Assembly (NCBI GenBank): GCA_029265085.1
Contig: JAJUJY010000004.1
Location: 3,854-67,853 of the forward strand
Source of the DNA: Chloroflexota bacterium
GTDB taxonomy: Bacteria; Chloroflexota; Anaerolineae; Anaerolineales; Anaerolineaceae
Direction of reading: 5' to 3'
DNA: 64,000 nucleotides
Shown: positions 8,051 through 16,279 of the stretch, piece after piece
Layout of the letters: each line of letters opens with the position of its first letter
Numbering within the stretch: the stretch's first letter is position 1
Translations under genes and position numbers: made by a program
The notes under the pieces: model-generated
Told to the model about the DNA's origin: nothing
Databases searched by the model: none
The model's input: the letters and a program-made list of their open reading frames with translations, nothing else

Positions 8051-9034
8051 TTATTTCTCCGGCAGGTAATCGTTGCGAAAGGCCTGGGATAAATCCAGTT
8101 CGGCCTTGAGCAGCCCGGCATCCAGCAGCACTTGCTGCATATTGGCCCAGGCCTGCGGATCAGAATACCCCAAGGGGCTGACCTGCCACAGTTCAATGGA
8201 AGTAGCCAGCACCTGCTTTTGCACGGCTTCATCGGCTTGCGCCAGGTTATCTACATACTTCTTACTGATTTCGTAAGCCTCATCCGGGTTTTTGGCTGCA
8301 TAGTCAATTCCGCGCAGCAGTGCGCTCACCATGCGCCGCACCAGATCGGGATTTTCTTTCAAGACCGTCTCATTGGTAATCAAGCCGTTGGAGACCATTT
8401 GCAAATAATCTGCCACCCGCAGGGTGGTGACGGCCTTGCCCTGAGAGGCCAACTGCACCGGTTCATTGGTCACATAAATCGCTGCCGCATCAATCCGGCC
8501 GGCAGTAAGAGCTTCCACCTGGTTATAACCGACCACATCCAGGCTGACATCGCTTTCCTTTAGCCCGCCCGCCGCAAGCAGCGCGCGTAGACCAATATAA
8601 TTGGCGCCGTGCAGCACCGGCAGGCCAATCCGCTTGCCGCGCAAATCCGCCGGGGATTGAATGCCCGCCTCAGCGGGGGCTGTCACGCCCACCGGATAAT
8701 CACCATACCAGGCAGCCACGTACACCACCGGCAAGGTCTGCGCGCGGCCAAGCAGCACCTGCTCGCCGGAAGCCACCGCAAACGGAATCTGATTGGCACC
8801 CACCAGGGCCACATTATCACTTTCCATGCTGTAATCCAGGGTCACATCCAGCCCTTCCTGGCTGAAATAGCCCTTCTCTAAAGCCACATACAGCGGGGCA
8901 AATTGAATATTGGGGATAAAACCAACCGGCAGGCGAATCGCATCCGGGTTGACCGTAGGAGTCGCGGCAGATTGCGGAGCACAGGCAGATAACACAAGAA
9001 CAGCTGCAGTGACCAGAACAATGATTTTTTTCAT
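8051..9034 (-). CDS. ribY: Riboflavin ABC transporter substrate-binding lipoprotein
   Basis: The 327-residue protein begins with a signal peptide ending in the lipobox LSAC (Cys18), so it is a membrane-anchored lipoprotein. The rest is an NMT1/THI5-like (ThiY-type) periplasmic binding fold, with typical segments such as GFIPNIQFAPLYVALEKGYF and the GANYIGLRALL region. In Chloroflexota, proteins of this type under FMN riboswitches are the riboflavin binder RibY; thiamine-pyrimidine binding is the close alternative in the same fold. Its start overlaps the stop of ribX by four bases, so the two are translationally coupled. Confidence 0.85.
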   Translation of the reverse strand: MKKIIVLVTAAVLVLSACAPQSAATPTVNPDAIRLPVGFIPNIQFAPLYVALEKGYFSQEGLDVTLDYSMESDNVALVGANQIPFAVASGEQVLLGRAQTLPVVYVAAWYGDYPVGVTAPAEAGIQSPADLRGKRIGLPVLHGANYIGLRALLAAGGLKESDVSLDVVGYNQVEALTAGRIDAAAIYVTNEPVQLASQGKAVTTLRVADYLQMVSNGLITNETVLKENPDLVRRMVSALLRGIDYAAKNPDEAYEISKKYVDNLAQADEAVQKQVLATSIELWQVSPLGYSDPQAWANMQQVLLDAGLLKAELDLSQAFRNDYLPEK

Positions 9035-9867
9035 GCTTTCCTCAAAGGTTTCCGGACGAACCGGGACGGGGTATTTTGCCAGGCCAGCAGTTTCTTTTCC
9101 AGCAGCACGACCAGGCCGTATAAACCAAGCGCCAGGTTCACCAGCGCAAAAACCGCTACAAAGACCAGCGCAGTATCATACTGGCCGCGACCGACATTCA
9201 CCAGGAAGCCCAACCCGCGGTCTGAACCAACCAACTCGCCTACCACACCGCCAATTACCGAGAGCGTGGCTCCCACACGCAGCCCGCCCAAAAAGACCGG
9301 CAGCGCGGCAGGGATTTCCAGGTAACGCAGCATCTGGCTGGGAGTAGCCCGCAGCGAGCGCATCAGCGCACGCAGGTCTTCCGGCACAGCCCGCAGCCCA
9401 ACCACGGTATTGATCAATATCGGAAAGAAAACAGTCAATCCGCAGATCAGCACCTTGGAAAACAGCCCCGGTCCAAACCAGATCACCAGCAGCGGTGCAA
9501 TCGCCACCACCGGAATGGCCTGGCTGGCCACCAGGTACGGCGCAACCAGGCGCTCAAACATGCGCGATTTTGCCAACAGATAACCCAAAATCGTGGCCAG
9601 CGATGCCCCGGCCAGCAATCCAAGCACCACCTCAAGCAGGGTATAACCCGCATGACGTAAGAGCGTGCCATCCAGCAGGGTCTGCACAAAGCGCTGCCAG
9701 ACCAGCCCGGGCGAGGGCAGGATAAAAGCAGGCAGTTTGGCAAACATGACAATCGCCTGCCAGATCAACAACGCCAACGCCAGCGAGGCAACGGTCAGCA
9801 GCCCCCGGTAACGTCTCACCAGCCGGTTGGCGGCTGGACCAATTTTTCTCGGCAGTGTGATCTCCAT
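9031..9867 (-). CDS. ribX: Riboflavin ABC transporter permease
   Basis: The 278-residue protein has six to seven membrane helices and the binding-protein-dependent transport signature around the ALRATPSQMLRYLEIPAALP region, with the EAA-type loop contacting the ATPase. It belongs to the SsuC/TauC permease family. AAGGAAGGAAG stands just before the ATG at 9867. It is the first gene after the FMN riboswitch and attenuator, so its expression should fall when FMN is plentiful. Confidence 0.88.
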   Translation of the reverse strand: MEITLPRKIGPAANRLVRRYRGLLTVASLALALLIWQAIVMFAKLPAFILPSPGLVWQRFVQTLLDGTLLRHAGYTLLEVVLGLLAGASLATILGYLLAKSRMFERLVAPYLVASQAIPVVAIAPLLVIWFGPGLFSKVLICGLTVFFPILINTVVGLRAVPEDLRALMRSLRATPSQMLRYLEIPAALPVFLGGLRVGATLSVIGGVVGELVGSDRGLGFLVNVGRGQYDTALVFVAVFALVNLALGLYGLVVLLEKKLLAWQNTPSRFVRKPLRKA

Positions 9868-9919
9868 CGCGTTCTTCCTTCCTTTTCCGCAGCCGGATCC
9901 GGCCGCGAACTACCGTTAA

Positions 9920-9954
9920 AAAGCAAAATCCCGAAAACAGATGGTCTTCGGGGC
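9920..9954 (-). terminator. Riboswitch-controlled attenuator
   Basis: On the minus strand CCCGAA (9952-9947) pairs with TTCGGG (9935-9930), followed by ATTTTGCTTTTT. It sits between the FMN aptamer and ribX. Its 5' arm GCCCCGAAG (9954-9946) is exactly complementary to CTTCGGGGC at the 5' edge of the aptamer (10109-10101), so the two structures exclude each other. Confidence 0.85.
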
Positions 9955-9987
9955 GAAAGGGAGCAAGCGCACAGGCACTGCTCGATT

Positions 9988-10113
9988 GCCTTCTTTTATC
10001 CGGACTATACCGTCGACCCTGGAATTGCACCAGGTCATGCGCGGACTGCGCTCGTGGGTTTTACCACCGATCGGGAATTGGGAGAAATCTCCCGCACCCT
10101 GCCCCGAAGGCTC
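9988..10113 (-). ncRNA. FMN riboswitch (RFN element)
   Basis: The minus strand carries the conserved RFN blocks in order: GGGGCAGGGTG, AATTCCCGATCGGTGGT, AAACCCACGAGC, a variable arm, CCTGGTGCAATTCCAGG, GTCGACGGTATAGTCCGGAT and AGAAGGC. The closing stem P1 is GCCTTC (10112-10107) with GAAGGC (9993-9988). P2 carries an extra small hairpin. The element should switch the transporter operon off when FMN binds, by freeing the attenuator to form. Confidence 0.95.
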
Positions 10114-10128
10114 TATTTGATTAATTGC

Positions 10129-10157
10129 AGTATATGCAATCTTAAGGCGGCTGTCAA
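10129..10157 (-). promoter_or_regulatory. Promoter of the riboflavin transporter operon
   Basis: TTGACA (10157-10152) and TATACT (10134-10129) lie 17 bases apart on the minus strand, with the RFN element starting about 16 bases after the -10 box. This is a near-consensus sigma-70-type promoter. Confidence 0.85.
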
Positions 10158-10218
10158 TGGAAAATGATCATGTTTTTAAGATGAATTTGAGTATTTTTTC
10201 ACAAACAGAACCTGGCAG

Positions 10219-10350
10219 CCCGGCCGTTTCGCTTTAGCGCAGCCGCATAAGCGATGCTCGGCCATTTTGCGCATGTTGCATAGAATCCAATATGCGGTGA
10301 AGTGAGTTTGCGGAGCAAGGCTGCTGCGATCCTCTATTAAAACGGCCCGG
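10219..10350. repeat. Imperfect palindromic intergenic element
   Basis: CCCGGCCGTTT at 10219-10229 is the near-exact inverse of the arm at 10339-10350 (one mismatch), and CGCAGC / GCTGCG blocks inside add further pairing. No frame is open through it. It could be a degraded MITE-like insertion or a structured RNA; there are no clear target duplications. Confidence 0.4.
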
Positions 10351-10393
10351 TAACATAAAAAATCATGAGCGGCGCAGAATGCCGCTCATGATT
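10351..10393 (-). terminator. Terminator of bacterioferritin gene
   Basis: A perfect 13-bp stem (10361-10373 with 10381-10393, 7-base loop) lies beyond the bfr stop. On the minus strand the stem runs into a T-rich tail (TTTTATG), a strong intrinsic terminator. Confidence 0.9.
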
Positions 10394-10415
10394 TGCATAA
10401 TCAGCCAGCGAAAAT

Positions 10416-10883
10416 TTATCCGACCTGCAAAGCCAGGTAATTGCCCAGCCCCATCTGCTGAATCTGGTCGCGTTGAGCCTCTAACCAGTCAATATGTTCT
10501 TCTTCATCCTGCAAGATATCTTCCAGCAGTTCACGGGTGGCGTTGTCGCTCACATCCATTGCCAGACGGATGGCATCGTTATAGGCTTTCACTGCGCCGT
10601 ATTCCGATTCCAGGTCATTGGCCAACTGGTCTGCCACACTGGCTCCAACGTGCATTGGGTTGAGATTGGAAACAATCGGCAGTCCTTCCAGGAAGAGAAT
10701 CCGCGCAATCAACTTTTCGGCGTGCTTCATTTCGTCAATTGCCCGCTTTTCAATCACGTCATGCAGCTTGTCATAACCCCAATTGACGCACATTTCTGAA
10801 TGCAAAATGTACTGGTTGGTGGCGGTTAATTCATCTGCCAGTAAATGATTCAAAGTTTGAACTAATTGATCGTTACCTTTCAT
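10416..10883 (-). CDS. bfr: Bacterioferritin
   Basis: The 155-residue protein is a full-length bacterioferritin, which forms a 24-subunit shell that oxidises and stores iron. All di-iron ferroxidase ligands are in their standard places: Glu18, Glu51, His54, Glu94, Glu127 and His130. The heme-ligand Met52 is also kept, so it should bind heme at subunit interfaces. GGAG lies before the ATG at 10883, and the gene has its own promoter and terminator. No bacterioferritin-associated ferredoxin gene is adjacent. Confidence 0.95.
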   Translation of the reverse strand: MKGNDQLVQTLNHLLADELTATNQYILHSEMCVNWGYDKLHDVIEKRAIDEMKHAEKLIARILFLEGLPIVSNLNPMHVGASVADQLANDLESEYGAVKAYNDAIRLAMDVSDNATRELLEDILQDEEEHIDWLEAQRDQIQQMGLGNYLALQVG

Positions 10884-10914
10884 AATCCCCTCCGGATAAG
10901 ATGGTGATAAATCT

Positions 10915-10943
10915 ACTATAACATCGAATGAGGAATTTGTCTC
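10915..10943 (-). promoter_or_regulatory. Promoter of bfr
   Basis: On the minus strand GAGACA (10943-10938) and TATAGT (10920-10915) are 17 bases apart, and a TG before the -10 makes it an extended -10 element. Confidence 0.6.
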
Positions 10944-11159
10944 TTAGAAAAGCTTTTTCCATTCCATTGATTTTCCCAGGGATTGCAAACCCGCCGCACC
11001 GGGGGAGCGGGAATTTGTGCTGCCAGCAGCATCTTTTTTGCTTGGCTGCAAAGCCAAAGCGGCTATAATCAAATACAGCGGGGAAAAACATACCACAACA
11101 AGGCTCCCGTGTTTCCCGGAACATGGAATTCAGAACCACGCCGAAAGGAACCTGTTCGC

Positions 11160-11588
11160 ATGGATGAAAATTATCAGATTCGCAAACTGGATAAGATTGA
11201 CGATCCGGTATGGGATTGTGTTGGCGGCGGCATTCACCACTACAACATCCAACAGGCCGGAGATGGGCATGGGAAAAATATCTGCTTCGTCCTGTATGCG
11301 CCGGACGGCGAGATGGCGGGCGGAATCATCGGCGAAGTCCATTGGGGCTGGTTCTATATCAATTTGCTGTTTGTCAAAGAAGAACTGCGCGGGCACGGAT
11401 ACGGCCAGCAATTAATGACTCTCGCTGAGCAAGAAGCCCGGCTGCACGGTGCAATCCATGCCTATTTGGACACCTTCAGCTTTCAGGCGCCGGAATTTTA
11501 TCAAAAGCTTGGCTACCAGGTCTTTGGGGTGCTGCCAGACTTTCCACCCGGCCACCAGCGCTATTACATGGTCAAACATTTTGATTAA
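11160..11588 (+). CDS. GNAT-family N-acetyltransferase
   Basis: The 142-residue protein has the GNAT acetyl-CoA fold. The pyrophosphate-binding motif A reads LFVKEELRGHGYGQQLM (about residues 71-87), and motif B is near FYQKLGYQVFG, with the C-terminal HQRYYMVKHF strand typical of small stand-alone GNATs. Its acceptor is unknown. The start at 11160 has AAGGAA about 9 bases upstream; longer frames upstream lack a site. It stands between divergent bfr and a CPBP protein. Confidence 0.85.
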   Translation: MDENYQIRKLDKIDDPVWDCVGGGIHHYNIQQAGDGHGKNICFVLYAPDGEMAGGIIGEVHWGWFYINLLFVKEELRGHGYGQQLMTLAEQEARLHGAIHAYLDTFSFQAPEFYQKLGYQVFGVLPDFPPGHQRYYMVKHFD

Positions 11589-11655
11589 TCGCTGCCGCAG
11601 TGAGGGGAAAATAGATTCCTTTAATCTTATCTTTTAAAGTTGTGGAGTACTCATC

Positions 11656-12339
11656 ATGCTTTCCAGGTTGAAATCTTCCAAAACCTTATTTATCTTATGG
11701 GCCGTAATGGCTCTCGGCTCGTTAATCCCCGTGACCCAGGCTCTCAACGGATCGTTTCCCATTTTCACGGTGCTTTGGATCCTGGTTCCCTTCGTTGCTG
11801 TGCTGCGCTCTCCGCATGCACATTTGGTTGGATTCCGCGCTGTGCCCTGGAAAACACTGATTCAAACCACTGCGCTCAACCTGGCCGGGCTGCTCGTTGT
11901 CATGCTCGCCTTTGAACCCTGGTCGCACACCTACCAAAAATTACTCCAGCTTGTGCTGGCCAGCCCATCACCCGATACCACCTTTGCCTGGCTTGTGCGC
12001 ATGCCGCGCGGAGAAGCCCTGGCTGCCATGACCCTTTACAGCGGCCTGGTTACCTTGTTTGGCGAGGAACTTTTCTTTCGGGGATGGTTGCTGCAACTGC
12101 TGCAAAAGCGGGTGGGCACGTTTTGGGCGGTGACGATCCAGGCTGCCGCCTTTGTCTTGCCAAACCTGCTGGCTGCGCTGATGCTGCCTGCCTTGCAGGG
12201 CGTTTTATACGCACTGGTGTATGCCTGGCTGGCTATCGGGATGATTGGCGGTTGGGCAGCCGCGCGCACAGCCAGCATCTGGCCCAGCCTCATTTCTGCC
12301 ACACTGTGCAACCTGATCCTGGTTGCTTTGGTTTGGTAA
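11656..12339 (+). CDS. CPBP-family membrane protein, probably inactive as protease
   Basis: The 227-residue protein has about six membrane helices and the CPBP (CAAX-protease/bacteriocin-processing) EELFFRG motif (EExxxR). The later family motifs normally supply histidines, as FxxxH and HxxxN. Here they read AAFVLPNL and SATLCN, so both histidines are missing. This suggests the glutamic-protease activity is lost and the protein may act as a membrane scaffold. GGAG lies upstream of the ATG at 11656. Confidence 0.75.
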   Translation: MLSRLKSSKTLFILWAVMALGSLIPVTQALNGSFPIFTVLWILVPFVAVLRSPHAHLVGFRAVPWKTLIQTTALNLAGLLVVMLAFEPWSHTYQKLLQLVLASPSPDTTFAWLVRMPRGEALAAMTLYSGLVTLFGEELFFRGWLLQLLQKRVGTFWAVTIQAAAFVLPNLLAALMLPALQGVLYALVYAWLAIGMIGGWAAARTASIWPSLISATLCNLILVALVW

Positions 12340-12519
12340 AGACGAGAGCCAATTGGATTGGCACAGGTTTTATAACATCCCGTCTCACTTGATAAAAAAC
12401 ACCAAGGCAAGCGATTGTTTTCACCCGGAGCAGCCGTATAATAAACTTAACCCGAAACATTTGCACAAACCCAAACCGGTTTAGCCAAAACAATAATTCG
12501 GGTTGAGTGGCGGCTTCGT

Positions 12520-13407
12520 ATGGAATCCCTGATTTCTGACCTCCGCAAGCAGACAATCGAGAAAATCCTCGCCAAACAGGATGCTGCCTTCCGCTGGGGA
12601 TACGACGAAAAACGCGCCCGCGAACGCCCGCAGTACGTGGATTACTCGCCCAATTACACCTCCACCCTGTGGACCCTGGTGCTGCTGGCCGATCTCAACG
12701 CGCCGCCGGATCTCCCCCAGGTCGGGCCGTCTCTCCGGCTGATCACCGAACGTTTTTATGACCCCGCGTACGGCGTTTTCCGGCTGCCGGATATGAGCCA
12801 TTTTCCCATCCCCTGCCTGAACGGCAACATGCTCTACCTGCACCAATATTTCCAGACCGGCCAACCGGAAATCCTGGAAGCAACCATCCGCTTTTTTGCC
12901 GAATACCAGCGCTTTGATAACGGGGGCTTCAAAACACCAGGGGACTACCCGTATTTTTCCAACACCGCCTGCTACGGAAAACACACCTGCTATTGGGGTG
13001 TGGTCAAACTGCTCAAAGGGATTTCCTTCATCCCCCGCCCGCAGCGGTCACCGCAAGCGCAGCGGCTCATCGAAAACTGCATTGACTTTGTGCTGCAGCA
13101 TGAGGTCTGCTTCCGCTGCCACCAGCCGGAAAAATTCCTTCACCGCGATATTGACCGGCTCACCTTCCCCAATTTCTACAAAAGCGACTTCCTTGAAATT
13201 CTGTGGCTGCTGGCGAGAGAAGAAGTGCAGGATCCGCGGGTCTCCCGTGCGCTGGAACTGCTGCGCGCCAGGCGCAAAGACAGCGGCGGGTGGGCACCGG
13301 ATAAGCCCCTGAACACCGTCGTTTCCACCGGGCCGGCAGGCCGTGACAATGTCTTTTTAACCGAAAGAGCCAGTGAAGTGCTGGCGTATTACGGCCTGGA
13401 CGCCTGA
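12520..13407 (+). CDS. Alpha/alpha-toroid protein (prenyltransferase/squalene-cyclase-like repeats)
   Basis: The 295-residue protein is helical and shows repeating GG(F/W)-type turns, as in YQRFDNGGFKTPGDY and RKDSGGWAPDKPL, which resemble the repeats of terpene-cyclase and prenyltransferase alpha/alpha barrels. Cysteines cluster at CYGKHTCYWG and CFRCH, and may bind a metal. No signal peptide is present. I recognise no specific family or the DxDD/DCTAE cyclase motifs, so enzyme activity is uncertain. It is followed at 61 bases by a zinc-ribbon-like membrane protein and may be co-transcribed with it. Confidence 0.6.
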   Translation: MESLISDLRKQTIEKILAKQDAAFRWGYDEKRARERPQYVDYSPNYTSTLWTLVLLADLNAPPDLPQVGPSLRLITERFYDPAYGVFRLPDMSHFPIPCLNGNMLYLHQYFQTGQPEILEATIRFFAEYQRFDNGGFKTPGDYPYFSNTACYGKHTCYWGVVKLLKGISFIPRPQRSPQAQRLIENCIDFVLQHEVCFRCHQPEKFLHRDIDRLTFPNFYKSDFLEILWLLAREEVQDPRVSRALELLRARRKDSGGWAPDKPLNTVVSTGPAGRDNVFLTERASEVLAYYGLDA

Positions 13408-13468
13408 AAATCAAACGCTCACCATCGCAGCCGCATCACGGCAGGAAGAAGGGAAAGGAATGCGCCGT

Positions 13469-13882
13469 ATGGGAGCTGTTGCCGTCGAATCCAGGGAGAT
13501 TGGGCGCGACCGGGGCTACCCGATTGTGGAAGCCACCCTGTATATCTATTGCGATAACTGCGGCACGTTCAACGTCAAAACCTATATCCCGTTTATCCGG
13601 CTGTTCATCGCTGCACTGGTCCTGGCCGGCGGGGTATACCTGGCACTCTCGCTGCAGCGCTGGGCGTTGTGCCTGCTGCCCCTGGCTTTATTATCCATGT
13701 ACCTGCCCTGGCGGGATATTTTCTTGAAATACAAATGCCGTAAATGCGGCAGTACCTATTTCAGCGACTTCAATGCGCTGCACTATCCCTCCTACGATAA
13801 AAGTATTTTGGACGTGCCGGATCAACTCACCCAAAAGCGCTACATCGATGAAAGCGTGCTGCACTTCCAGCAGTTCACCTGA
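13469..13882 (+). CDS. Membrane protein with two CxxC knuckles
   Basis: The 137-residue protein has CDNC (about residues 28-31), two adjacent membrane helices (about 40-60 and 63-82), and then CRKC (about 92-95). The two knuckles flank the helices and could join to bind one zinc ion on the cytoplasmic side. AAGGA lies 9 bases before the ATG at 13469, which I prefer over the ATG at 13460, where the same site would touch the codon. Function is unknown. Confidence 0.6.
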   Translation: MGAVAVESREIGRDRGYPIVEATLYIYCDNCGTFNVKTYIPFIRLFIAALVLAGGVYLALSLQRWALCLLPLALLSMYLPWRDIFLKYKCRKCGSTYFSDFNALHYPSYDKSILDVPDQLTQKRYIDESVLHFQQFT

Positions 13883-14026
13883 GGCAGCAGAAAGAGGCTT
13901 GATAATGACTGGCAAAAGCTGGTCATCCACCGCTGGGGAACGATCAGGCCGTATGTTTCGTAATGGGTGTAAAATGATGCATAACAGGAGTGGATATCCG
14001 ATTTAACGTTTATCAGGTGGGCGAAA

Positions 14027-14320
14027 ATGGTTGAACCTCTGGATTCCAACACAATCAACAGATTACTAGCAATTCTGGAACAAACACTGGCTTTTATCAA
14101 GACAAGCTATCGAGATTCTATTTTTACTGACAAAGACGAAGTTTTGAAAAAGTTAGAATCACACATTGAGAACATCAAAACCAGGGAGGATTTAAAAAAA
14201 GAAAACCTTGCTTTGTTATTTGCACCTACCGGACCAATCCAAAAATTATCCATAAGCAATGGTTGGTTTGAGCAATACTTAGAAATTTCTCGTCACTTTG
14301 ATAAAACAATTGATCTGTAA
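14027..14320 (+). CDS. Small hypothetical protein
   Basis: The 97-residue frame is helical and charged, with a run rich in Lys, Glu and Asp in the middle and no cysteine, membrane helix or signal peptide. Its DNA is more AT-rich than most neighbours. AGGTGGG stands about 5-10 bases before the ATG. No family is recognised. It lies in a stretch of short genes between the CxxC membrane protein and an acetyltransferase. Confidence 0.5.
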   Translation: MVEPLDSNTINRLLAILEQTLAFIKTSYRDSIFTDKDEVLKKLESHIENIKTREDLKKENLALLFAPTGPIQKLSISNGWFEQYLEISRHFDKTIDL

Positions 14321-14326
14321 AGCCAA

Positions 14327-14419
14327 ATGAACAAAAAGCTGATTGCACCTGTGTTTTTCTTCCTGATCTTAATGATTAGCTTAATCTATTTGGGGATAAC
14401 TCGCGCCCGTGCCGGTTAA
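14327..14419 (+). CDS. Possible 30-residue single-helix membrane peptide
   Basis: A 30-codon frame starts 6 bases after the preceding stop. The peptide has two lysines after the start, then a hydrophobic helix (about residues 5-25), and ends in TRARAG. This Lys-helix-Arg layout suits a small membrane protein. There is no clear ribosome site, so translational coupling to the preceding gene would be needed. Confidence 0.35.
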   Translation: MNKKLIAPVFFFLILMISLIYLGITRARAG

Positions 14420-14511
14420 ATGGTCGATGGTTAATTGCAAATATTAAACCCATTGAAATCCATTTCTAATCCTTTTTGATGCTCTTGCATTCCAACATTT
14501 CCCCCTTGTCT

Positions 14512-15069
14512 ATGACAACTCCCCCCATGAACTACTGGCAAACCACCCACATCCGGCTCCGAGCCATTGAGCCATCCGACGCGGAGCATTTTATCCGCTG
14601 GAATCAAAACAGCGAGCGCGCCCGCTGGCTGGACTTCCTCTGGCCGCCCACATCCGCCGCATCAGTACGCGCCTGGGCAGAAGAACAATCCCGGCGCAAG
14701 CTAGAAAACGACAGCTTCCACTGGATCATCGAAAATGCTGCCGGAGAACCGGTCGGCTCGATCAGCACCCACGACTGCGACCCGCGCAGCGGCACCTTCA
14801 GCTACGGCATCGATATTGCCCCAGAGCACCAGCGCAAAGGCTGCGCCTCAGCCGCTATCCGCCTGGTACTGCGCTATTATTTTGAAGAACTGCGCTACCA
14901 GAAAGTGACCGTGCCGGTCCACAGCGACAACCCCGCCTCCATCCATCTGCACGAGCACCTGGGATTTCAACTAGAAGGCCGCCACCGCCGCATGATCTTC
15001 ACCGGCGGCGAATATATTGACCTGCTCTGGTTTGGCCTGACCGCCGAAGAATTTCACACGCAAATTTAA
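14512..15069 (+). CDS. GNAT-family acetyltransferase (RimJ/RimL type)
   Basis: The 185-residue protein matches ribosomal-protein-type N-acetyltransferases: an opening strand TTHIRLRAIEPSDAEHF, the acetyl-CoA loop DIAPEHQRKGCASAAIRLVL (motif A) and the HLGFQLEGRHRRMIF strand near the end. Such enzymes acetylate N-termini or small amines. Start choice is uncertain: ATGs at 14479, 14512 and 14527 are in frame and none has a good ribosome site. It converges on the membrane protein at 15152. Confidence 0.8.
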   Translation: MTTPPMNYWQTTHIRLRAIEPSDAEHFIRWNQNSERARWLDFLWPPTSAASVRAWAEEQSRRKLENDSFHWIIENAAGEPVGSISTHDCDPRSGTFSYGIDIAPEHQRKGCASAAIRLVLRYYFEELRYQKVTVPVHSDNPASIHLHEHLGFQLEGRHRRMIFTGGEYIDLLWFGLTAEEFHTQI

Positions 15070-15151
15070 ACCGTTCATCCCGGCGCAGCGCGAAAAGTAT
15101 TCCTGTGAAGGCAGGAACCATGCAGTTTTCGGCAGAACGTACAACCCCGGA

Positions 15152-15874
15152 TTAGATAAGCCCTACATCCGAAAACTCAGGGAAGCCGCCCCAATAGAAT
15201 CCCCACCCAACAAAAAGCAAAACAGCAACCAGGCATGCCACAAAGAAGAAAGCAATGGTTGGTTTGTGCGGCAATAATTTTCGACCCCAAAGAAGAGTTG
15301 CCAGCGTAAACAAAATCGTGAATGGGAAACCAAGCAGGACCGTCTGTCCCTCAAGAAATACGCAAAAACTGGCGAAACCATAAATAACCCCGGCCAGGAT
15401 CGTTACCCACCAGGTTGTCGTCAGGTTGGCTGATCCCCGGTATTCACAATAACTCAGCAAGGCTACCAGTCCCAAGATGCCGCTGTGCCATATATAGTGG
15501 CTCAGATTCTCGTCCAGAAAATACGTCAGTGTATAAATGTCTGTTCCCGTGATATCGAGCACCTGGTTTTTGGCTAAATTTTCGGCCAGATTATCAATGG
15601 AATTCGCCGCAAGATGCATGCCGTGACCCAAAACCCAGATTGCCGCCAAGACCATAAACGCGGTTTCCCCAAGATGATTTGTCTCTCCTGAAGTACTGGT
15701 ACGCAGCATTCGCCAGTAGATCGGGATGAGCACCAGAGGGGTCAACAGATCAAATATATCCTGGTAGCTCATCAAGGGATAGAGCGGAAACGGGGTTCTG
15801 AAAAAGATGAGCAAGAGAAAGAAAACGGTGAAAAGCAGTGCGAAGACGAGTGGCAAGTGAGATAGCTTTTTCAT
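15152..15874 (-). CDS. Polytopic membrane protein of unknown function
   Basis: The 240-residue protein has about seven hydrophobic helices and a few conserved-looking histidines in or near membrane segments (GHGMH and SHYIWHSG), which might bind a metal or heme. No family is recognised. GGAGGT lies before the ATG at 15874, so I dropped the 18-residue upstream extension. It stands alone, convergent with the acetyltransferase. Confidence 0.6.
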   Translation of the reverse strand: MKKLSHLPLVFALLFTVFFLLLIFFRTPFPLYPLMSYQDIFDLLTPLVLIPIYWRMLRTSTSGETNHLGETAFMVLAAIWVLGHGMHLAANSIDNLAENLAKNQVLDITGTDIYTLTYFLDENLSHYIWHSGILGLVALLSYCEYRGSANLTTTWWVTILAGVIYGFASFCVFLEGQTVLLGFPFTILFTLATLLWGRKLLPHKPTIAFFFVACLVAVLLFVGWGFYWGGFPEFSDVGLI

Positions 15875-16279
15875 GGCAAACCTCCAGAGCAAAAACCATG
15901 AATAGCAGCATCTCGATGATGTTTCCAAAGAAATATTTTTTGTTGTGCTGCCCTGTTATTCGTCAAGCGGGCTCAAGAAACGCTAATACCGTATCATCCA
16001 ACAAACTTTAAAAAAATATTGCAAAACTCGTGGATCAGGATTAATGATCAAAGAAATTAAATATCTTTTTAATCATTATATGCCAGGCAGCTTAAAAGAA
16101 AATAACCTTACCTCTGTTCATGAGATTGTCTTATGGATGCCATCCGGGCGGGCAGGCAAATTGGCTTCTGGGACTGGTTTTGCCCGGACCCAGGCCAGCT
16201 TTGCCCGCCCGCGCACACGCCAAACAATGATCGCGGCCCGCTTTTTGCAGGGTTGTGCAGCATTTTTACCGGTCTGCTG
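15875..16279. other. Intergenic stretch, AT-rich then GC-rich
   Basis: No frame here looks like a gene. The left half is AT-rich and probably holds the promoter of the membrane protein. The right half has an inverted repeat, CCGGGCGGGCA (16144-16154) with TTGCCCGCCCG (16201-16211), of unknown role. Confidence 0.4.

Noticed and set aside
15984..16010. TAAAGTTT on the minus strand as a second sigma-28 promoter
   Set aside because: The -35 half is perfect, but at 11 bases there is no GCCGATAA-like half (CGGTATTA instead), so it is likely chance.
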